Shown one piece after another: positions 35,301 through 45,662 of a DNA stretch of 64,000 bases. The translations under genes were made by a program, and so were the position numbers. The notes below the pieces were generated by a model. That model was not told where the DNA came from, did no database searches, and saw only the letters and a program-made list of their open reading frames with translations. Numbering within the stretch: the stretch's first letter is position 1; every line of letters starts with the position of its first letter. The stretch is from Capnocytophaga sp. oral taxon 878 (GTDB lineage: Bacteria > Bacteroidota > Bacteroidia > Flavobacteriales > Flavobacteriaceae), in the NCBI RefSeq assembly GCF_002999135.1, contig NZ_CP027229.1:1191001-1255000 (forward strand). Direction: 5' to 3'.

Positions 35301-37900
35301 TTTACCAAGGCGTTTTTGAAGAGGGCAATACCATCGTAGGTTCTGCTCTCACTTTTTACAGCGTATTTCTCCCAGATATGTAAGTTCTTTTGTCGGCATT
35401 CCACTGAAAACTCATCGGTTTGAGCACTGTATTGCACGCCTACCTTGGTGTCAAAAAGCGAAGAGGCAAAATCACTATAGATTTGTGGGGAGATCCAACG
35501 CTCGCCCAAGTTAAAATCCAACTCTTCAAAAGGAATAGGGGTAGGAATTACCTGCCTGAGTCCCTCTAAAGCGTGCTCAATTTCTGATTGCTTAGGATGT
35601 TCAGGGTGAGTATTTTGATATGCTTCTACCGCTTTGATTTTAGTAAAGACATCCCCCGCTTGCCACTTTTGGGCAATTTGGTATTCGTCCTCTATAGGAT
35701 TGTAAAAGAGTTTGCCCTGTAACTGTGCTTTGACTTCTTCCTCATTGGTGTTAGAAAGCTCAGCTATGTAGGGAATATCCACCCGCCCCAATTCACTTAA
35801 GGAAGTGAGTAGCGCCTCTTCAGTAGAAATATTTTCATTCTTCCTCAGAGAGAATACCACAGGCTTGTGAAAGATATCTGCTTTTTGATAAACACCGTTT
35901 TTGATACGCTCTAAGTAAGGGATTTCAGCGCCTGAGGCATCGGTTTTTATTAGCTTGATATTATCAGCACTATTTAGCCGACCATAGTTCTTGACAAAAG
36001 TATCGTAAAGGGCATTAAGATTTTCTCTTTCCGTAGGATAAGGGGTATAGGTGGTAGCCTCTTTATGGTACAAATTGGCATAGGCATCACGCAGAGCGAT
36101 ATAAGCAATGGCTTTTTGCCTTTCCAAAGAAGAAAGCGCAAGAGGCACAAAGGTAGCAGCTGTTTTGTTCTTATTGAGATCTTGCAAAAAGCCCACCGTA
36201 TCGGCTTGTACTACCAAAGTATCTTCTCTGAAATGAGGCAAATATTCTCCCTCAAAAGGTACAGGTTCTTTTAGTAATGATACCGCAGGAGGTGTGTAAT
36301 ACAATGCAGGAGAAGCTTTTGAAAGCACCTCTGTTTCATTCCCTTGATTGACAGGATAAGTAAAAGAAAACAAGTCCAACTTTTGAGCATTCCCTAATTG
36401 AGAGGTAGTTGTTTTCTTCTTTGTTTTCTTTTTAGCTCCTGTGGGTATAGTAGGGACTGTTTTTGCTGAAATGTTGGGAGGACTTGCTAAAGTAGCGGTG
36501 GCTTCCTGCTCAGAGAGAAAATCAAAGAGACTTAGCTGAACGACTTTGGGTTCAACTTTTTGATTCTTAAGTTCTTTTGACTCTTTAGAGATGAGATTAG
36601 TATTGGAAATAGCAAAGGAAGGCTCGTTGATTTTACTTTCAATTTCAATAAATTCTTGCCGTTCAACCTTTTTTACCTCAATTTCCTTTACCTCAATTTT
36701 TTGTGAATGAACCTCTTGTAGCTTAATTTGTGTTGCTTGGCTTTGTTGTGCTGTTTCAGGTGATAGATAATGTGCTTTAAAATCGCTTAGGATTCTTTCT
36801 TTTACCTCCTTGGCAATACCTTCTACTCCTTCACTATGGGTATAGACCATCGCAGGCTGTCCGTATAGGTTGGTACCTGCAAGAGCATCCGTACAAATAA
36901 CGTTTTCTCTTTGTGAAAGATACTCGTTTTGTAGTATCCCCTGTGGTAGCCTTGCTGTATTGCAAAACTGCTCTTCTATAGGGTTTAAAGCGCCTCTTTG
37001 ACTGTCTTTTTGAAGGATAATAAGATCACTTCCTGCTTCGGTACCTGCATAATCGGTAAAGAGGTTGTTAGGCAGGCGCACGGCAGAGACAAGGCGCGCA
37101 TTGGAGAGCATCGCTTGGCGGATAATCTCATTTTGAGGACTATCGGCTACCCCTTGGGAGGTGATATAGGCAAGGAGTCCTCCTTCCTTTACCATATCCA
37201 AGCCCTTTAAGAAAAAGTAGTTATGCACCCTACGGGAGGCTTGTACCTTAGCAGGGTCATTGCTGCGAGAGTAACTCAAATCAAAGATAGCGGTATCGGA
37301 AAAAGGGATGTTACTGGTTACCAAATCAAACTGGTTTCTTTTCAGTGGGCTGATTTGTTCGAAGCCATCGATATGTACTTGCTCCTCTGGGTAAAGATGA
37401 GAGAGCACTTTGCCTGTGAGCAAGTCCTTTTCAAAAGCAGTAACCACAAGAGAAGGATGCTCTTCTTTAAAAGCACGGATAAAATTGCCTCCTCCTGCCG
37501 AGGGTTCTAACATTGTTTGCAGAGGTACGCCTGTTTCCTTTATTGCTGAAGCGATAGCCGAGGTAAGACGCATTGGGGTATAAAAAGCCGTTAGCACAGA
37601 ATTTCTAAGACTTTGTACATAGTTTTGGAATTGCCTTTCATCAGTGGAATGTTCTCTAATAAGGGCATACAGACTCCTTACATCTTGCCAAAAGACTTGG
37701 TCAGCTTTTGCCCAGTACTTTAAATCAGCTTCAGACTGGTGGGGATTGAGGATAAACTTCAATCCCCCGAAGCCTGAATAGTGTTGCAAGAGTTCTCGCT
37801 CTTCTTGGCTTAGAAGTGTGCGCTTTTGCTTCTCTAAATCGAAAGCCAACGCCAATGCACGAGCATTACGATTAAAGCTCAGTCGTTTAAGATATGCCAT
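32366..37900 (-). CDS. Large N6-methylase/SNF2-type helicase fusion of the ICE
   Basis: An 1844-residue cytoplasmic protein. The N-terminal third has a SAM-methylase fold: [13 protein letters not shown] as the SAM motif and TSNIPFSD in place of the NPPY/NPPF motif. A long Lys/Thr/Gln-rich linker follows. The C-terminal half is a superfamily 2 helicase: EVGAGKTL (Walker A), VDESHKFKN (DExH-like), [11 protein letters not shown], and GTGVNAQ with [12 protein letters not shown] (motifs V-VI). A coiled coil and an acidic Gln/Glu tail finish it. Such proteins are common in Bacteroidota ICEs; related phage proteins (DarB type) protect incoming DNA from restriction, which is a reasonable hypothesis. 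Its start overlaps the DUF1896 gene by 14 bases. Confidence 0.83.
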   Translation of the reverse strand: MAYLKRLSFNRNARALALAFDLEKQKRTLLSQEERELLQHYSGFGGLKFILNPHQSEADLKYWAKADQVFWQDVRSLYALIREHSTDERQFQNYVQSLRNSVLTAFYTPMRLTSAIASAIKETGVPLQTMLEPSAGGGNFIRAFKEEHPSLVVTAFEKDLLTGKVLSHLYPEEQVHIDGFEQISPLKRNQFDLVTSNIPFSDTAIFDLSYSRSNDPAKVQASRRVHNYFFLKGLDMVKEGGLLAYITSQGVADSPQNEIIRQAMLSNARLVSAVRLPNNLFTDYAGTEAGSDLIILQKDSQRGALNPIEEQFCNTARLPQGILQNEYLSQRENVICTDALAGTNLYGQPAMVYTHSEGVEGIAKEVKERILSDFKAHYLSPETAQQSQATQIKLQEVHSQKIEVKEIEVKKVERQEFIEIESKINEPSFAISNTNLISKESKELKNQKVEPKVVQLSLFDFLSEQEATATLASPPNISAKTVPTIPTGAKKKTKKKTTTSQLGNAQKLDLFSFTYPVNQGNETEVLSKASPALYYTPPAVSLLKEPVPFEGEYLPHFREDTLVVQADTVGFLQDLNKNKTAATFVPLALSSLERQKAIAYIALRDAYANLYHKEATTYTPYPTERENLNALYDTFVKNYGRLNSADNIKLIKTDASGAEIPYLERIKNGVYQKADIFHKPVVFSLRKNENISTEEALLTSLSELGRVDIPYIAELSNTNEEEVKAQLQGKLFYNPIEDEYQIAQKWQAGDVFTKIKAVEAYQNTHPEHPKQSEIEHALEGLRQVIPTPIPFEELDFNLGERWISPQIYSDFASSLFDTKVGVQYSAQTDEFSVECRQKNLHIWEKYAVKSESRTYDGIALFKNALVNTTPDITKKIKIDDKEVKVRDMEAIQLANSKIDEIRNAFPLWLLEQSQEFKDRLAEQYNQSFNCFVRPQYDGSFQSFPGLDRESLGIEDLYDSQKDAIWMIKLNNGAICDHEVGAGKTLIMCCAAQEMKRLGLAHKPMIIGLKANVHEIAETYRRAYPFAKILYPGKEDFTPQKRLRIFGDIKNNDWDCVILTHDQFKMIPQSPEVQQSILQEELQDVEESLWQLEKQGSEVSRAMIKGMYKRKENLEVKLKTLEHDINERTDDTVDFKMMGIDHLLVDESHKFKNLMFNTRHDRVAGLGNSQGSQKALNLLFALRTIQERTGKDMGATFLSGTTISNSLTELYLLFKYLRPQALEKQQIHCFDAWAAIYARKTTDYEFSVANNIVQKERFRYFIKVPELAQFYAEITDYRTAKDVGIDRPEKNEILHNIPPTPDQEVFIQKLMEFAKTGNATLLGRAPLSESEEKAKMLIATDYARKMSLDMRMISNKYEDHPDNKASHCAMKINEYYQKYKAQKGTQFVFSDLGTYKPNEWNPYTEIKRKLVEDYGIPPNEIRFIQEAKNDKMRKQLISDTNEGKIRVLFGSTDMLGTGVNAQKKAVAVHHLDTPWRPSDLQQRDGRAIRKGNEVAKYFADNKVDVIIYAVEKSLDSYKFNLLFNKQLFIDQLKNNKLGKRTIDEGAMDEKSGMNYSEYVAILSGNTDLLEKAKLEKKIGALESEKQTFLRSKYTSKNRLDNLCSDLKALQDRLHRFQTDWQNFSDKAVRREDGSVVNALRLDGLDEKSSVKQLAQKLQDYAQNARTKGEYQEIGSIYGFQILVKTEVSKKDELDLKENRFFVQGEGGIKYTYNNGRLASDPNLAVMNFVNAIEKIPAMMEKEEKEIALIQKDIPLLKEIIEKVWGKETQLSELKTELSALDRKIQLSLSSDTPQEAQEEQEEQEAEEPTKELSQESQKSETQEVPTPTKEFVRETLNRNSRGFKM

Positions 37901-38390
37901 TTTCTTCTATCCATAGTTCGATGGCACCCGTAAGTTCTGTATAGAGGGATTGATAGGCAGCGGAGTGCTGAAAATCCTCATCGATTTCATTCTCGTACTT
38001 TTTAAAGTAAGGAACCAGTTCAGGGAAGATTTTTAGGGCAAAGGGGCGCAAATCCTCATCGGCTAATTGAGTATCGAACTCCTGAGAAACGACCTCAAAA
38101 ATCATATCAAAGGGAGAGAAGAAGAGCCCATCGAAGAGTACTCCTGAGGCTATTTTATCACATTCAGGAATACTGATACCCGCCTCAAAAGCCTCTTGGT
38201 AAGCCTGCGCAGCATACTCACTTCTGTCCTTGATAAAGACAGTGTCAGCTAAAAGATTAGGGAAGCTCGTTTGTAACAGCTCTTTGAGTCTTAACTCGTA
38301 ATAAGACAATGACCCTAAGGTACTGTCAGTGATCTGGGGTTTGGTTTGTGTTTCTTTCATTGTTAAAATTACTTTTAATGGGTTCAACAA
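37887..38390 (-). CDS. DUF1896 family protein
   Basis: A 167-residue acidic protein matching the DUF1896 pattern of Bacteroidota mobile elements: [19 protein letters not shown], a helix with [18 protein letters not shown], and a C-terminal half with [12 protein letters not shown] and [13 protein letters not shown] segments. Function unknown. It is almost always found just before the large helicase gene of ICEs, and here it overlaps that gene by 14 bases. An upstream Met gives MLNPLKVIL; the start at MKETQTKPQ (residue 11) is equally likely. Confidence 0.75.
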   Translation of the reverse strand: MLNPLKVILTMKETQTKPQITDSTLGSLSYYELRLKELLQTSFPNLLADTVFIKDRSEYAAQAYQEAFEAGISIPECDKIASGVLFDGLFFSPFDMIFEVVSQEFDTQLADEDLRPFALKIFPELVPYFKKYENEIDEDFQHSAAYQSLYTELTGAIELWIEENGIS

Positions 38391-38400
38391 ATTTTAATTC

Positions 38401-39264
38401 TTACAAAGTGTCGTTCTGCAAAGATATATTTACCACGATTTTCCAAATAGGGCAAAAAGGCTCTCCTCCCTTTTCAGGGACATCTGTTTTTAAAAGGGTT
38501 CTTCTAAATTTTTTCCCTGTGCTAAGAACTCTCTCTTTGAGCCCCTCGGCCAGTTCTTCCTCCTTGATAAAAGAAAGAACATAGCCCAAGCGCTGGAAAA
38601 TAGAGACAGGTGTAGAGAGGATTACCTCTGTAGGAAGTTCTTGCCAACTCAGATGTTTTTTAATCCTTTGAATTACCTCTACTGCTTTTTGAATGCCTCC
38701 TATCTCTTTTTCATAGAGGAGCAAATCAACCGCAGTGAGCTCCAAAGAGGCTACCCGTAAAGTTCTTTCCTCTATAGAAAAAGGTAAGGTTTTTCTTTTT
38801 ACTCCTATTTCTCTTAAGTTTTTGATATCCTTTTTGACAAGATAACGAATCTTACTTTGTCCCCTAAAGGAATCTCTCAGTGGAGGTAAGGAAGTTATCA
38901 CTGTAATTTCATTTGCCTGTAAAGCCTCTTTGGGAGATAGATGTACTTCTACTGCACTGAGCAGGGCTACATAGTATTCCCTTTTTAGGTGTTGCATCAG
39001 TGTTTCAATGTAGAAATAAGGTTTTCCCTCTTCTCTGATAGCTTTGTTATCAGTAGCATTACCAATGTCCACAAAACGGACGATGCTATAGATGCCATTC
39101 CAAAGTGGCAGGAGCTTTCCTTGCTTTTTAAGTGTCCCTAAAGTATTGAGAATAGTTTTTTCTTTAAGGTGAGCAAATACCTCTTTTAGCTCCTGCATAG
39201 AAAAGCTGTAAATACCCTTTTCCTCCAATGATTGTATCCACTTTCGTATAGTTAGTCCCTTCAT
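38401..39264 (-). CDS. AbiEi-like antitoxin/transcription factor, no toxin partner seen
   Basis: A 287-residue protein. Residues 1 to about 60 form a winged-helix region (RKWIQSLEEKGIYSFSMQELKEVF then TILNTLGTLKKQGKLLPLWNGIYSI). The rest has the AbiEi pattern YVALLSAVEVHLSPKEALQ, then RGQSKIRYLVKKDI and RVASLELTAVDLLLYEKEIGG. AbiEi proteins pair with an AbiEii nucleotidyltransferase toxin. Its neighbours are DUF1896 and topB, neither a nucleotidyltransferase, so this is an orphan or a reused regulator. It has its own well-formed promoter. It ends 10 bases before the DUF1896 gene. Confidence 0.7.
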   Translation of the reverse strand: MKGLTIRKWIQSLEEKGIYSFSMQELKEVFAHLKEKTILNTLGTLKKQGKLLPLWNGIYSIVRFVDIGNATDNKAIREEGKPYFYIETLMQHLKREYYVALLSAVEVHLSPKEALQANEITVITSLPPLRDSFRGQSKIRYLVKKDIKNLREIGVKRKTLPFSIEERTLRVASLELTAVDLLLYEKEIGGIQKAVEVIQRIKKHLSWQELPTEVILSTPVSIFQRLGYVLSFIKEEELAEGLKERVLSTGKKFRRTLLKTDVPEKGGEPFCPIWKIVVNISLQNDTL

Positions 39265-39295
39265 ATTGAAAATACATATCGTTGCAAAACATTTG

Positions 39296-39326
39296 CAAAA
39301 GTACTATATTATTTCTAAAGAGCAAA
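39296..39326 (-). promoter_or_regulatory. Promoter of the AbiEi-like gene
   Basis: On the minus strand TTTG, 19 bases, TACTTTTG: both elements match the Bacteroidota consensus with ideal spacing, about 32 bases before the start. It marks a new transcription unit after topB. Confidence 0.7.
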
Positions 39327-39441
39327 TATATTGGAACAAAAAGTTATCAACAGGAGGACTAAACTTCACTTAGGATATGGTACATAATCCGTTGTGTTAG
39401 CTCACAGACTTTCTTTACTGAAAATCTTTACCTAACCTTTG

Positions 39442-41559
39442 TTAGTATTTTCGCTTTTTGGAAGTTTTCTCAGGAAACTCAAAGGCAGTTTCACCATTTT
39501 CTTTCAGATGTATATAGGCATCGAAAGTGCTGCCTGATTTGCTTTTCATTCCTTTTATCAGAGGTGTTTTTCCTTTTTCAAAGAGCGTTTTGAGCAACTC
39601 ATCAGTAAGAGGTTTGCCACATACATTCCTAAAAAGCACATAACCACAGTCCTCATCAGGGCATTTGGCTACCTTTTCAAACAGTAATAAGGAAGCATTT
39701 CTGCATTTAGGACAGGTGATTTTGAGTTTTTCTTTTTGGGGTATATCCATAGCCAAAAACGTATCAGTAAGACTATGGGTATAGGCTTCCATATCCGAAG
39801 AAAAACTATCGGGAGAGAGCTCTCCTTGTTCTATTTTTTGCAATTGACTTTCCCATTCGCCTGTAAGGGCAACATCGGCTATAGTAAGTGATTTTACCCA
39901 CTCATATACCTGCATTCCTTTATCGGTAGGAATAAGAGACTTTTGTTTGCGTTCAATATAATTGCGCTTTAAAAGCGTCTCAATAATAGCGGCACGTGTG
40001 GCTGGAGTACCTATACCTGCTCCTTGCAATAGTTCTCGTTGCGCCTTATCTTCTAAGGTCTTTCCTGCTGTTTCCATAGCCCCCAACAGTCCTGATTCAG
40101 TATATAAAGCGGGAGGTTGGGTGGTTTTAGAAAGGATTTCAACGGCTTTAATCTTTATACTTTCTCCTTGTACAAGTTCAGGCAGCACTTGATTGCTATC
40201 ACCTTCATTGTCTTTTTCACTATCTTTGGCAGTTTCATCAGAGTAAAAACCACCGATAGCGCGCCAACCCGCTTGTAACACTTGAACACCTTTTACCAAG
40301 AAGTCAGTGTGCAGCGCCTCCAGTAGAGTCTTTTGCACTTCTTTTACACAGGGTTCAGATACCGCTTCCAAAAGTCGGGTGGCAATCATTTTGTAAATAG
40401 TATTTTCTTTTGCTGTAAGGTTGGTAGGAAAGCGCTCTGTAATAAGAAGTCCGTGATGGTCTGTTACTTTCAAATCATTAACCATCTTCTTATTCAGCGC
40501 CCCAATTTTCACAAGTTTAGCTTCGTTGGCGTATGCCTCACTTTCTTGTAACAAACGTATCAGCTGTGGGATTTCTTCCCATACATCCTCTGAGATGTAC
40601 TTACTACCAGTACGTGGGTAAGTAATGTATTTTTGCTCGTAGAGACTTTGAGCGATTTGCAGGGTCTCATCGGCTGAAAAGTTCCATTTTTTATTAGCTT
40701 CTTTCTGAAGACCTGTTAGATCATAGAGCAAAGGAGGTTGTTCTTTTACCACTTCTTTTTCAGTGGAAATCACCTCGGCCATAGGAGACTTTTCTAATTG
40801 TTTTTGTAAGGCTTCAGCTTCTTTTTTATCCTCAATTTTAGCTGAGATACTGAAAAAATCAGTATAGCTTTTTTGGTGCTTGAGTCGTAATTGATAAAAA
40901 GGCTTCTTTTGAAAATGTGTGTGATCTAAAAATCTTTTACAAACCATTGCTAAGGTAGGTGTTTGCACCCTACCTAAGGAATAAATCCCTTCACCTACGG
41001 CTATACTTAGGGCTTGGGTAGCATTGATACCCACCAGCCAATCAGCCTCACTACGCTTTTGAGCAGAGGCATACAGCAAATCAAAAGCACTTCCTTCTTG
41101 CAGATTGGCAAGTCCTGTTTTGATACCTTTTTCGGTTAAGGAGCTAATCCAAAGCCTTTGAAAAGGTTTTTGACATTGCAAATATTCATAGATATAGCGG
41201 AAGATCAGTTCTCCTTCACGACCTGCATCGGTGGCTACAATAATGGAACTACACTTCTTAAAAAGGCTATCAATGATTTTAAGCTGTTTTAAAGCCATAG
41301 GGTCTGACCTGTAACCTTTCTTATCCTCAGGAATTTGTTTGGGTACCAAGATAAAGGGGCGAGGTAGAATAGGTAGGTGTTCTCTGTGGAATCCTACACA
41401 ACCATACGCCTCTGGAAGGGCTAATTGCACTAAATGTCCCAATGCCCAAGTAACAGCATAATCATTACCTAACAAATATCCATCTTGTTTTTCACTTGCC
41501 CCCACTATAGCGGCAATCTCTCTTGCCACACTGGGCTTTTCTGCTAATATAACTTTCAT
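39442..41559 (-). CDS. topB: DNA topoisomerase III
   Basis: A 705-residue type IA topoisomerase. It starts with the Toprim motif (ILAEKPSVAREIAAIVG), has DAGREGELIFRYIY, the active-site region YITYPRTGSKYI with the catalytic Tyr, and the C-terminal zinc-ribbon-like CPKCRNASLLLFEKVAKCPDEDCGY. In CTnDOT-type elements an equivalent gene (exc) lies in the excision operon. It follows the DUF3945 gene by 32 bases. It relaxes or decatenates DNA during ICE excision or replication. A DUF3945-like tail (MKSKSGSTFDAYIHLK) ends the protein and resembles repeats in the neighbouring gene. Confidence 0.93.
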   Translation of the reverse strand: MKVILAEKPSVAREIAAIVGASEKQDGYLLGNDYAVTWALGHLVQLALPEAYGCVGFHREHLPILPRPFILVPKQIPEDKKGYRSDPMALKQLKIIDSLFKKCSSIIVATDAGREGELIFRYIYEYLQCQKPFQRLWISSLTEKGIKTGLANLQEGSAFDLLYASAQKRSEADWLVGINATQALSIAVGEGIYSLGRVQTPTLAMVCKRFLDHTHFQKKPFYQLRLKHQKSYTDFFSISAKIEDKKEAEALQKQLEKSPMAEVISTEKEVVKEQPPLLYDLTGLQKEANKKWNFSADETLQIAQSLYEQKYITYPRTGSKYISEDVWEEIPQLIRLLQESEAYANEAKLVKIGALNKKMVNDLKVTDHHGLLITERFPTNLTAKENTIYKMIATRLLEAVSEPCVKEVQKTLLEALHTDFLVKGVQVLQAGWRAIGGFYSDETAKDSEKDNEGDSNQVLPELVQGESIKIKAVEILSKTTQPPALYTESGLLGAMETAGKTLEDKAQRELLQGAGIGTPATRAAIIETLLKRNYIERKQKSLIPTDKGMQVYEWVKSLTIADVALTGEWESQLQKIEQGELSPDSFSSDMEAYTHSLTDTFLAMDIPQKEKLKITCPKCRNASLLLFEKVAKCPDEDCGYVLFRNVCGKPLTDELLKTLFEKGKTPLIKGMKSKSGSTFDAYIHLKENGETAFEFPEKTSKKRKY

Positions 41560-41591
41560 TTTTCTACGTGTATTGAGGTTAAAAATTAGAG

Positions 41592-43124
41592 TTATACTTT
41601 GCGTCCCTTGGACTTCTTAGCAGTTTCTTTTTGAGCTGTTTTTTCTGATTGCTTTTGAGGGCGTTTTTCTTCTTTAGCTTTAGAAGTTTCAGCTTTTTGT
41701 TTGGTAGAAGAAACTTTATCAGTAATGTCCTTTTGAGGATTGTTAAAGCTCATCTCTACCTTGCCTTTGTCCTTGTCAAAAGTAAAATAACCGCTATAAG
41801 TTTTACCGGCTTTGCTCTGTAAACCTTCTAAATAAATAGGATTACCCTTGCTCAGTTCCTTGTGTTGCTCTTCGGTAAGAGTTACTCCTCGTATGATTGT
41901 AGGAGCCTCAGTGAGTTTCTCTTGATTAGCAAGTTTAGGAGCTTTGTCTTCAAAAAGAAATTCCACATAACGCTTGTCGGCATTGAACTGCACAGTTGCG
42001 TTAAAAGGCTCTCCTTTTTTAGAGGTCATTCCCTCGACAAACAGAGGCTTGCCTTCTTTGAGCGTTTGTTTTTGCTCCTGGGAGAGTTTGACTCCTTTGA
42101 TTTCATCGGGGACTTTGATGTGTTCACTGCGCAAGGCAATGATTTCATTGGTGAGCTTGTCAATACTGATGATAGAAGGGATTTTCTCCCCTGTTTTGCT
42201 ATTGGTAAGCTCAACTGTACGTCCCATATTTCCTGTGGTAAGCAGGTTCTTTTTATCCTCTTCTGAAAACTCGTGACCAAAGAAAGGATAATCCAATTGT
42301 GGTTCCTTGCGCATCCCGTGAATGGCTACTGCTACTTTTCCATCAACTTCCCTTAGGGATAGACGAGCATCAAAACGGGTTACTGTAGAGCCTAAATTGA
42401 AACTAATAGGTACCAGTTCATTGGTTTTATAACCTTTTAAGAGGGGCTCTAATAGGTTTCTCTTCTCTAAAGACTCTCGACTCACCCCTAAGTTTTGTAA
42501 CGTTTCCCAATCAATAGCATCAGGGTTGTACTTGAGTTCCTCTTGGGCAGGAGTATTTTGAGATTGTGCCTGAGCAGGAGCTTCTTGTGCTTGTGCCTGA
42601 GCAGGAGCTTCTTGTGCTTGCGCTTGAGCAGGAGCTTCTTGTACTTGTGCTTGAGCAGGAGCTTCAGGAGGGGTCTGAGCAACGGCAGTCTCTCCTTCTT
42701 GTTTTAGAGTAGCTGCTTTTTGCTCTTGTTTGATATACTGCTCAGGAGATACTTCGTACTTCTTGAGGTATTCCTTACCCTTTTCAGTGAGCTTTGCCAG
42801 ATGGTTTTGAAGTTTTTCTATCGTATTTACCGATTTTTCTATCGGTATTTTAAAGAAAGAAAAACGAGAAGGGTTCTGGGCTTGGCGCATAAAGTTGCTA
42901 AAGAAATTAGACAGCATATTACCTTGCTTGTCTACTTTCATAAAGTCATCCAAGGATTTGCTGTCAGCAGGAGCCGTTTTTAACTCTCCTTTCTCATCAA
43001 TTCCTTTTACAGCCTTAAGCTGTTTTTCTTCTTTGTCAAATACCAGTAGGATATCAGATAGTTGTTCATCCACTGGGATTTGATTGTCGTAATTTGCCGT
43101 ATCGGCGTGTTGATTTTCTGCCAT
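41592..43124 (-). CDS. DUF3945 family protein
   Basis: A 510-residue protein typical of Bacteroidota ICEs. N-terminal region with NMLSNFFSNFMRQAQNPSRF, then an Ala/Gln/Pro repeat stretch (about residues 155-190), then the segment WETLQNLGVSRESLEKRNLLEPLLKGYKTNELV. Three DUF3945-type repeats follow, each with an EG(M/L)-(T/Q)SK-G pattern (LFVEGMTSKKGEPF, IYLEGLQSKAGKTY). It ends in a basic Lys/Glu tail. Function unknown; the same module at the end of topB suggests a link with the topoisomerase. It sits between the small HTH gene and topB. Confidence 0.75.
   Translation of the reverse strand: MAENQHADTANYDNQIPVDEQLSDILLVFDKEEKQLKAVKGIDEKGELKTAPADSKSLDDFMKVDKQGNMLSNFFSNFMRQAQNPSRFSFFKIPIEKSVNTIEKLQNHLAKLTEKGKEYLKKYEVSPEQYIKQEQKAATLKQEGETAVAQTPPEAPAQAQVQEAPAQAQAQEAPAQAQAQEAPAQAQSQNTPAQEELKYNPDAIDWETLQNLGVSRESLEKRNLLEPLLKGYKTNELVPISFNLGSTVTRFDARLSLREVDGKVAVAIHGMRKEPQLDYPFFGHEFSEEDKKNLLTTGNMGRTVELTNSKTGEKIPSIISIDKLTNEIIALRSEHIKVPDEIKGVKLSQEQKQTLKEGKPLFVEGMTSKKGEPFNATVQFNADKRYVEFLFEDKAPKLANQEKLTEAPTIIRGVTLTEEQHKELSKGNPIYLEGLQSKAGKTYSGYFTFDKDKGKVEMSFNNPQKDITDKVSSTKQKAETSKAKEEKRPQKQSEKTAQKETAKKSKGRKV
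42565..42666 (-). repeat. 27-base tandem repeat in the DUF3945 gene
   Basis: About four units encode EAPAQAQ(A/V/S)Q, nine residues each. The units differ at a few third positions and one codon. Unit gain or loss would change the linker length without breaking the frame. Confidence 0.8.
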
Positions 43125-43178
43125 TATTTAAACATCTTTTTTTAATTTGGGGGTAAAATTACTCCCTTTGTAAGACGT

Positions 43179-43520
43179 CTAAGAGAGGCTGTCCTTTTTA
43201 GGCATAGTATTTCCGTTTTTGGCTTTTAAGGCTGTTACTGGCACACTGAAATGTTCTCGGATAAATTGATGTACATCCGAAAGCTTGTAGTATATTTTGC
43301 CTGATATGGTATAATAAGGCAGTTTGCCATTGGAGCGATACCTCTGCAGGGAACGTGCAGAGATTTTAAAGGTGAGCATCAAATCTTGATTGTCCAAGAG
43401 TTCCTCACCATCCAAGCTGTTTTTGCGTTTTTCAGCTTTGTCTATTTGCTCTTTAAGCAAATCAAAACGATCCATAATGCGTTCCATCCACGCTATAAAT
43501 TCTATTCTGTCGATTTCCAT
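43179..43520 (-). CDS. Helix-turn-helix DNA-binding protein (excisionase-like)
   Basis: A 113-residue protein. The centre reads LDNQDLMLTFKISARSLQRYRSNGKLPYYTISGKIYYKLSDVHQFI, a MerR/Xis-type winged helix in which the first helix positions the recognition helix SARSLQRYR. The N-terminal helix may form a dimer coiled coil. Pairs of such proteins lie in the excision/mobilisation region of Bacteroidota ICEs. Its gene lies between the DUF3945 and primase genes. Confidence 0.78.
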   Translation of the reverse strand: MEIDRIEFIAWMERIMDRFDLLKEQIDKAEKRKNSLDGEELLDNQDLMLTFKISARSLQRYRSNGKLPYYTISGKIYYKLSDVHQFIREHFSVPVTALKAKNGNTMPKKDSLS

Positions 43521-43583
43521 TTTTTATATTTGTTTAATACTTCGATTGTTAGATCTTAATCTTAGAATATCTAAAAGTTCTTC

Positions 43584-45662
43584 TTATCCTTGTGAGTTCT
43601 TGTTATCCTCCAAAAGTTCTTTTAGCACACTGCCCATTCCTAAGAGTTGGTCATTACCCTCTTGAGGAACTAAAATGCCCATTTCTTTTAAGGTGCGGAT
43701 ATAACCTTTTGCGGTGCGTTCCTTTACATCAGTCCTTTTTTGAATTTCTATGTTCAGTTCTTGAACTGTCCACAAAGTTCGCTCTTTAAAAAGAGGAGAA
43801 ACTAACGAGGCTAAGGTACTGGCTTTATTGGGTTTTTGGTCTTCGTTTTTCTGATTGCCTACATAGCTATGCATTCCCAGTTCATTGTTCCATCTAAAAA
43901 GTATTTGTGGGGTGTCGCTAAGGCTGCCATTGCGTATTTTCATCGGTTTGACCGCTGAGATAGGACTGTTCTTCTCCCTTTCGATAGAAAGCACTGCCGT
44001 TGCTTTGCGTTGTAGTTCAGAGCCTAAATGACCTCGGAGTTTAAGTCCGCTGGGGGTGAGGTGTAATACACATACGATACAGGTTTTGTAGTTACCTGCC
44101 AAAAGGTAAAGCTCTTCTATGAGTTCCACGCTTTCTTGCTCGTTATTCACAGCTCCAATAAGGTCGGCTATACCATCTATAACCACCAAATGCACTCCTG
44201 CACATTGGTAGTAAAAACTCTCCAAGCCTTCACGAATGACCTTTAATCGCTCTCTGCGAGGGAGTTGGGTGAGGCAAAAGGCGTGTAGCAAATCAGGAAG
44301 AGAGGTTAGTTTAGCTCTTTTAAGTAGCTTGCTGATGTTTTGATAGAGCTGGTCTTGAGACTGTTCTGTATCGAAAAATAGCACCACTTTATCTTTTGGG
44401 CAAGGCAGTAGCGTTGTGCCCAATGTGTCAATAGGTAGGTTCTTACTGTTAAGACAACCTGCAATGAGGGCGCTTATATAATGGCTTTTGCCTGTACCTT
44501 CGCCTCCTGTAATACCCAATAAACTACTCTGTACTCCTACAGGAGTTCTGCCAATGGAGATGATTGTTTCTTGCTTTTGGGGAGGTTTATCCCATTGGAT
44601 TTCGCAGTTTTTAAGTAGTGATAGGCTTTCTTCATAGTGTTTGCTAAGGGTCTGATAAAAGAGTTGCAATAGGTCTCTACCCGTTTTACCTTGCGCAAAA
44701 TAATCGGATATATCTTTATCCTTTTTAGTACCTGAAAGAGGTAAGACCAAACGAAATACTTCTAAAGGTGCTAATTGGGCTTGTTGCTCTAAAGAGGCTC
44801 TTTTACCTGTTTCGTCGCTGTCGAACAAAAGGACTAAATGTCGGAATCGCATTTTTAGCTTTTGGAGTTTTTGTAAAGGAATGTGGGCTGTTTCGCTATT
44901 GAAACAGATAGCCGAAAAGCCCCTGCTGGCTAAGCTCATTACATCTTTTTCACCTGCGGTGATAAAGAGAATGTCGCCTTGTAGTGGTAGCTGAGACTCA
45001 CCAAAGCAATAGTTTTCGGGATTACCTCCATAGAGAAAGCGCAGTTTAGAAAAGGGACGATAGACCTTTAAGTGTTTTTTAAAAAGGTAAGCAAACATCC
45101 ACTCATTATAGGTGGAGGTAATAGTGTAAGGTTTGCCGTCTTTATTGGTGCTTGAATAGCTTTGCAGAGAGATTACATTGTACCTGTTTAGGATTTCTTG
45201 GGTGATGCCGTATTGCTGCCAATAGGCTAATTCTTCTTGGGTGAAAGGTTTTTGGGTAAATTGATAAGAGATAGATTTTTTGGTTTCTGAGGTAATACTT
45301 TCTATGGTGATAGTGGGAGGTATTTGAGGTTTTTGTGTAATTATAGAGGTGGATTCCTCTAAACCCAGATGTAAATCTCGATTGATAATCTTTAGGATTT
45401 CGATAAAATCAGAGGCATTTCGGCAGTCCAATTGATATAGGTAACCTACTAAGAAAAAACAGTCACCCCTGAAAGTATCGTTGCCAAAATCTTTCATCTT
45501 ATAAATCCCCTGTCTGTCCTTATAGATATTGCAGGAAGCATTTTTATCGTCATAGAAAGGGTTTTTAAAGTTTTTACCTACCCGCCAGTTGCCTTGTAGA
45601 TAGTGCTGGAAGACCTGTAGTCCTCCTTCGGTTCTACTTAAAATATCTTGCTTTTTCAACAT
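43584..45662 (-). CDS. Primase-like protein with Toprim and RecA-like ATPase domains
   Basis: A 692-residue protein. The N-terminal 100 residues resemble a CHC2-type zinc-binding primase domain (NPFYDDKNASCNIYKDRQGIYKMKDFG, with RGDCFFLVGYLYQLDC). A Toprim core follows (ILFITAGEKDVMSLASRGFSAICF, then LVLLFDSDETGKRA). A RecA/RepA-like ATPase comes next (GGEGTGKSHYISALIAG Walker A, VVLFFDTEQSQDQ, LVVIDGIADLIG Walker B). A short winged-helix region (TVQELNIEIQKRTDVKERTAKGYI) ends it. This suggests initiation of ICE DNA replication. It overlaps the HTH gene upstream by 29 bases. Confidence 0.83.
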   Translation of the reverse strand: MLKKQDILSRTEGGLQVFQHYLQGNWRVGKNFKNPFYDDKNASCNIYKDRQGIYKMKDFGNDTFRGDCFFLVGYLYQLDCRNASDFIEILKIINRDLHLGLEESTSIITQKPQIPPTITIESITSETKKSISYQFTQKPFTQEELAYWQQYGITQEILNRYNVISLQSYSSTNKDGKPYTITSTYNEWMFAYLFKKHLKVYRPFSKLRFLYGGNPENYCFGESQLPLQGDILFITAGEKDVMSLASRGFSAICFNSETAHIPLQKLQKLKMRFRHLVLLFDSDETGKRASLEQQAQLAPLEVFRLVLPLSGTKKDKDISDYFAQGKTGRDLLQLFYQTLSKHYEESLSLLKNCEIQWDKPPQKQETIISIGRTPVGVQSSLLGITGGEGTGKSHYISALIAGCLNSKNLPIDTLGTTLLPCPKDKVVLFFDTEQSQDQLYQNISKLLKRAKLTSLPDLLHAFCLTQLPRRERLKVIREGLESFYYQCAGVHLVVIDGIADLIGAVNNEQESVELIEELYLLAGNYKTCIVCVLHLTPSGLKLRGHLGSELQRKATAVLSIEREKNSPISAVKPMKIRNGSLSDTPQILFRWNNELGMHSYVGNQKNEDQKPNKASTLASLVSPLFKERTLWTVQELNIEIQKRTDVKERTAKGYIRTLKEMGILVPQEGNDQLLGMGSVLKELLEDNKNSQG

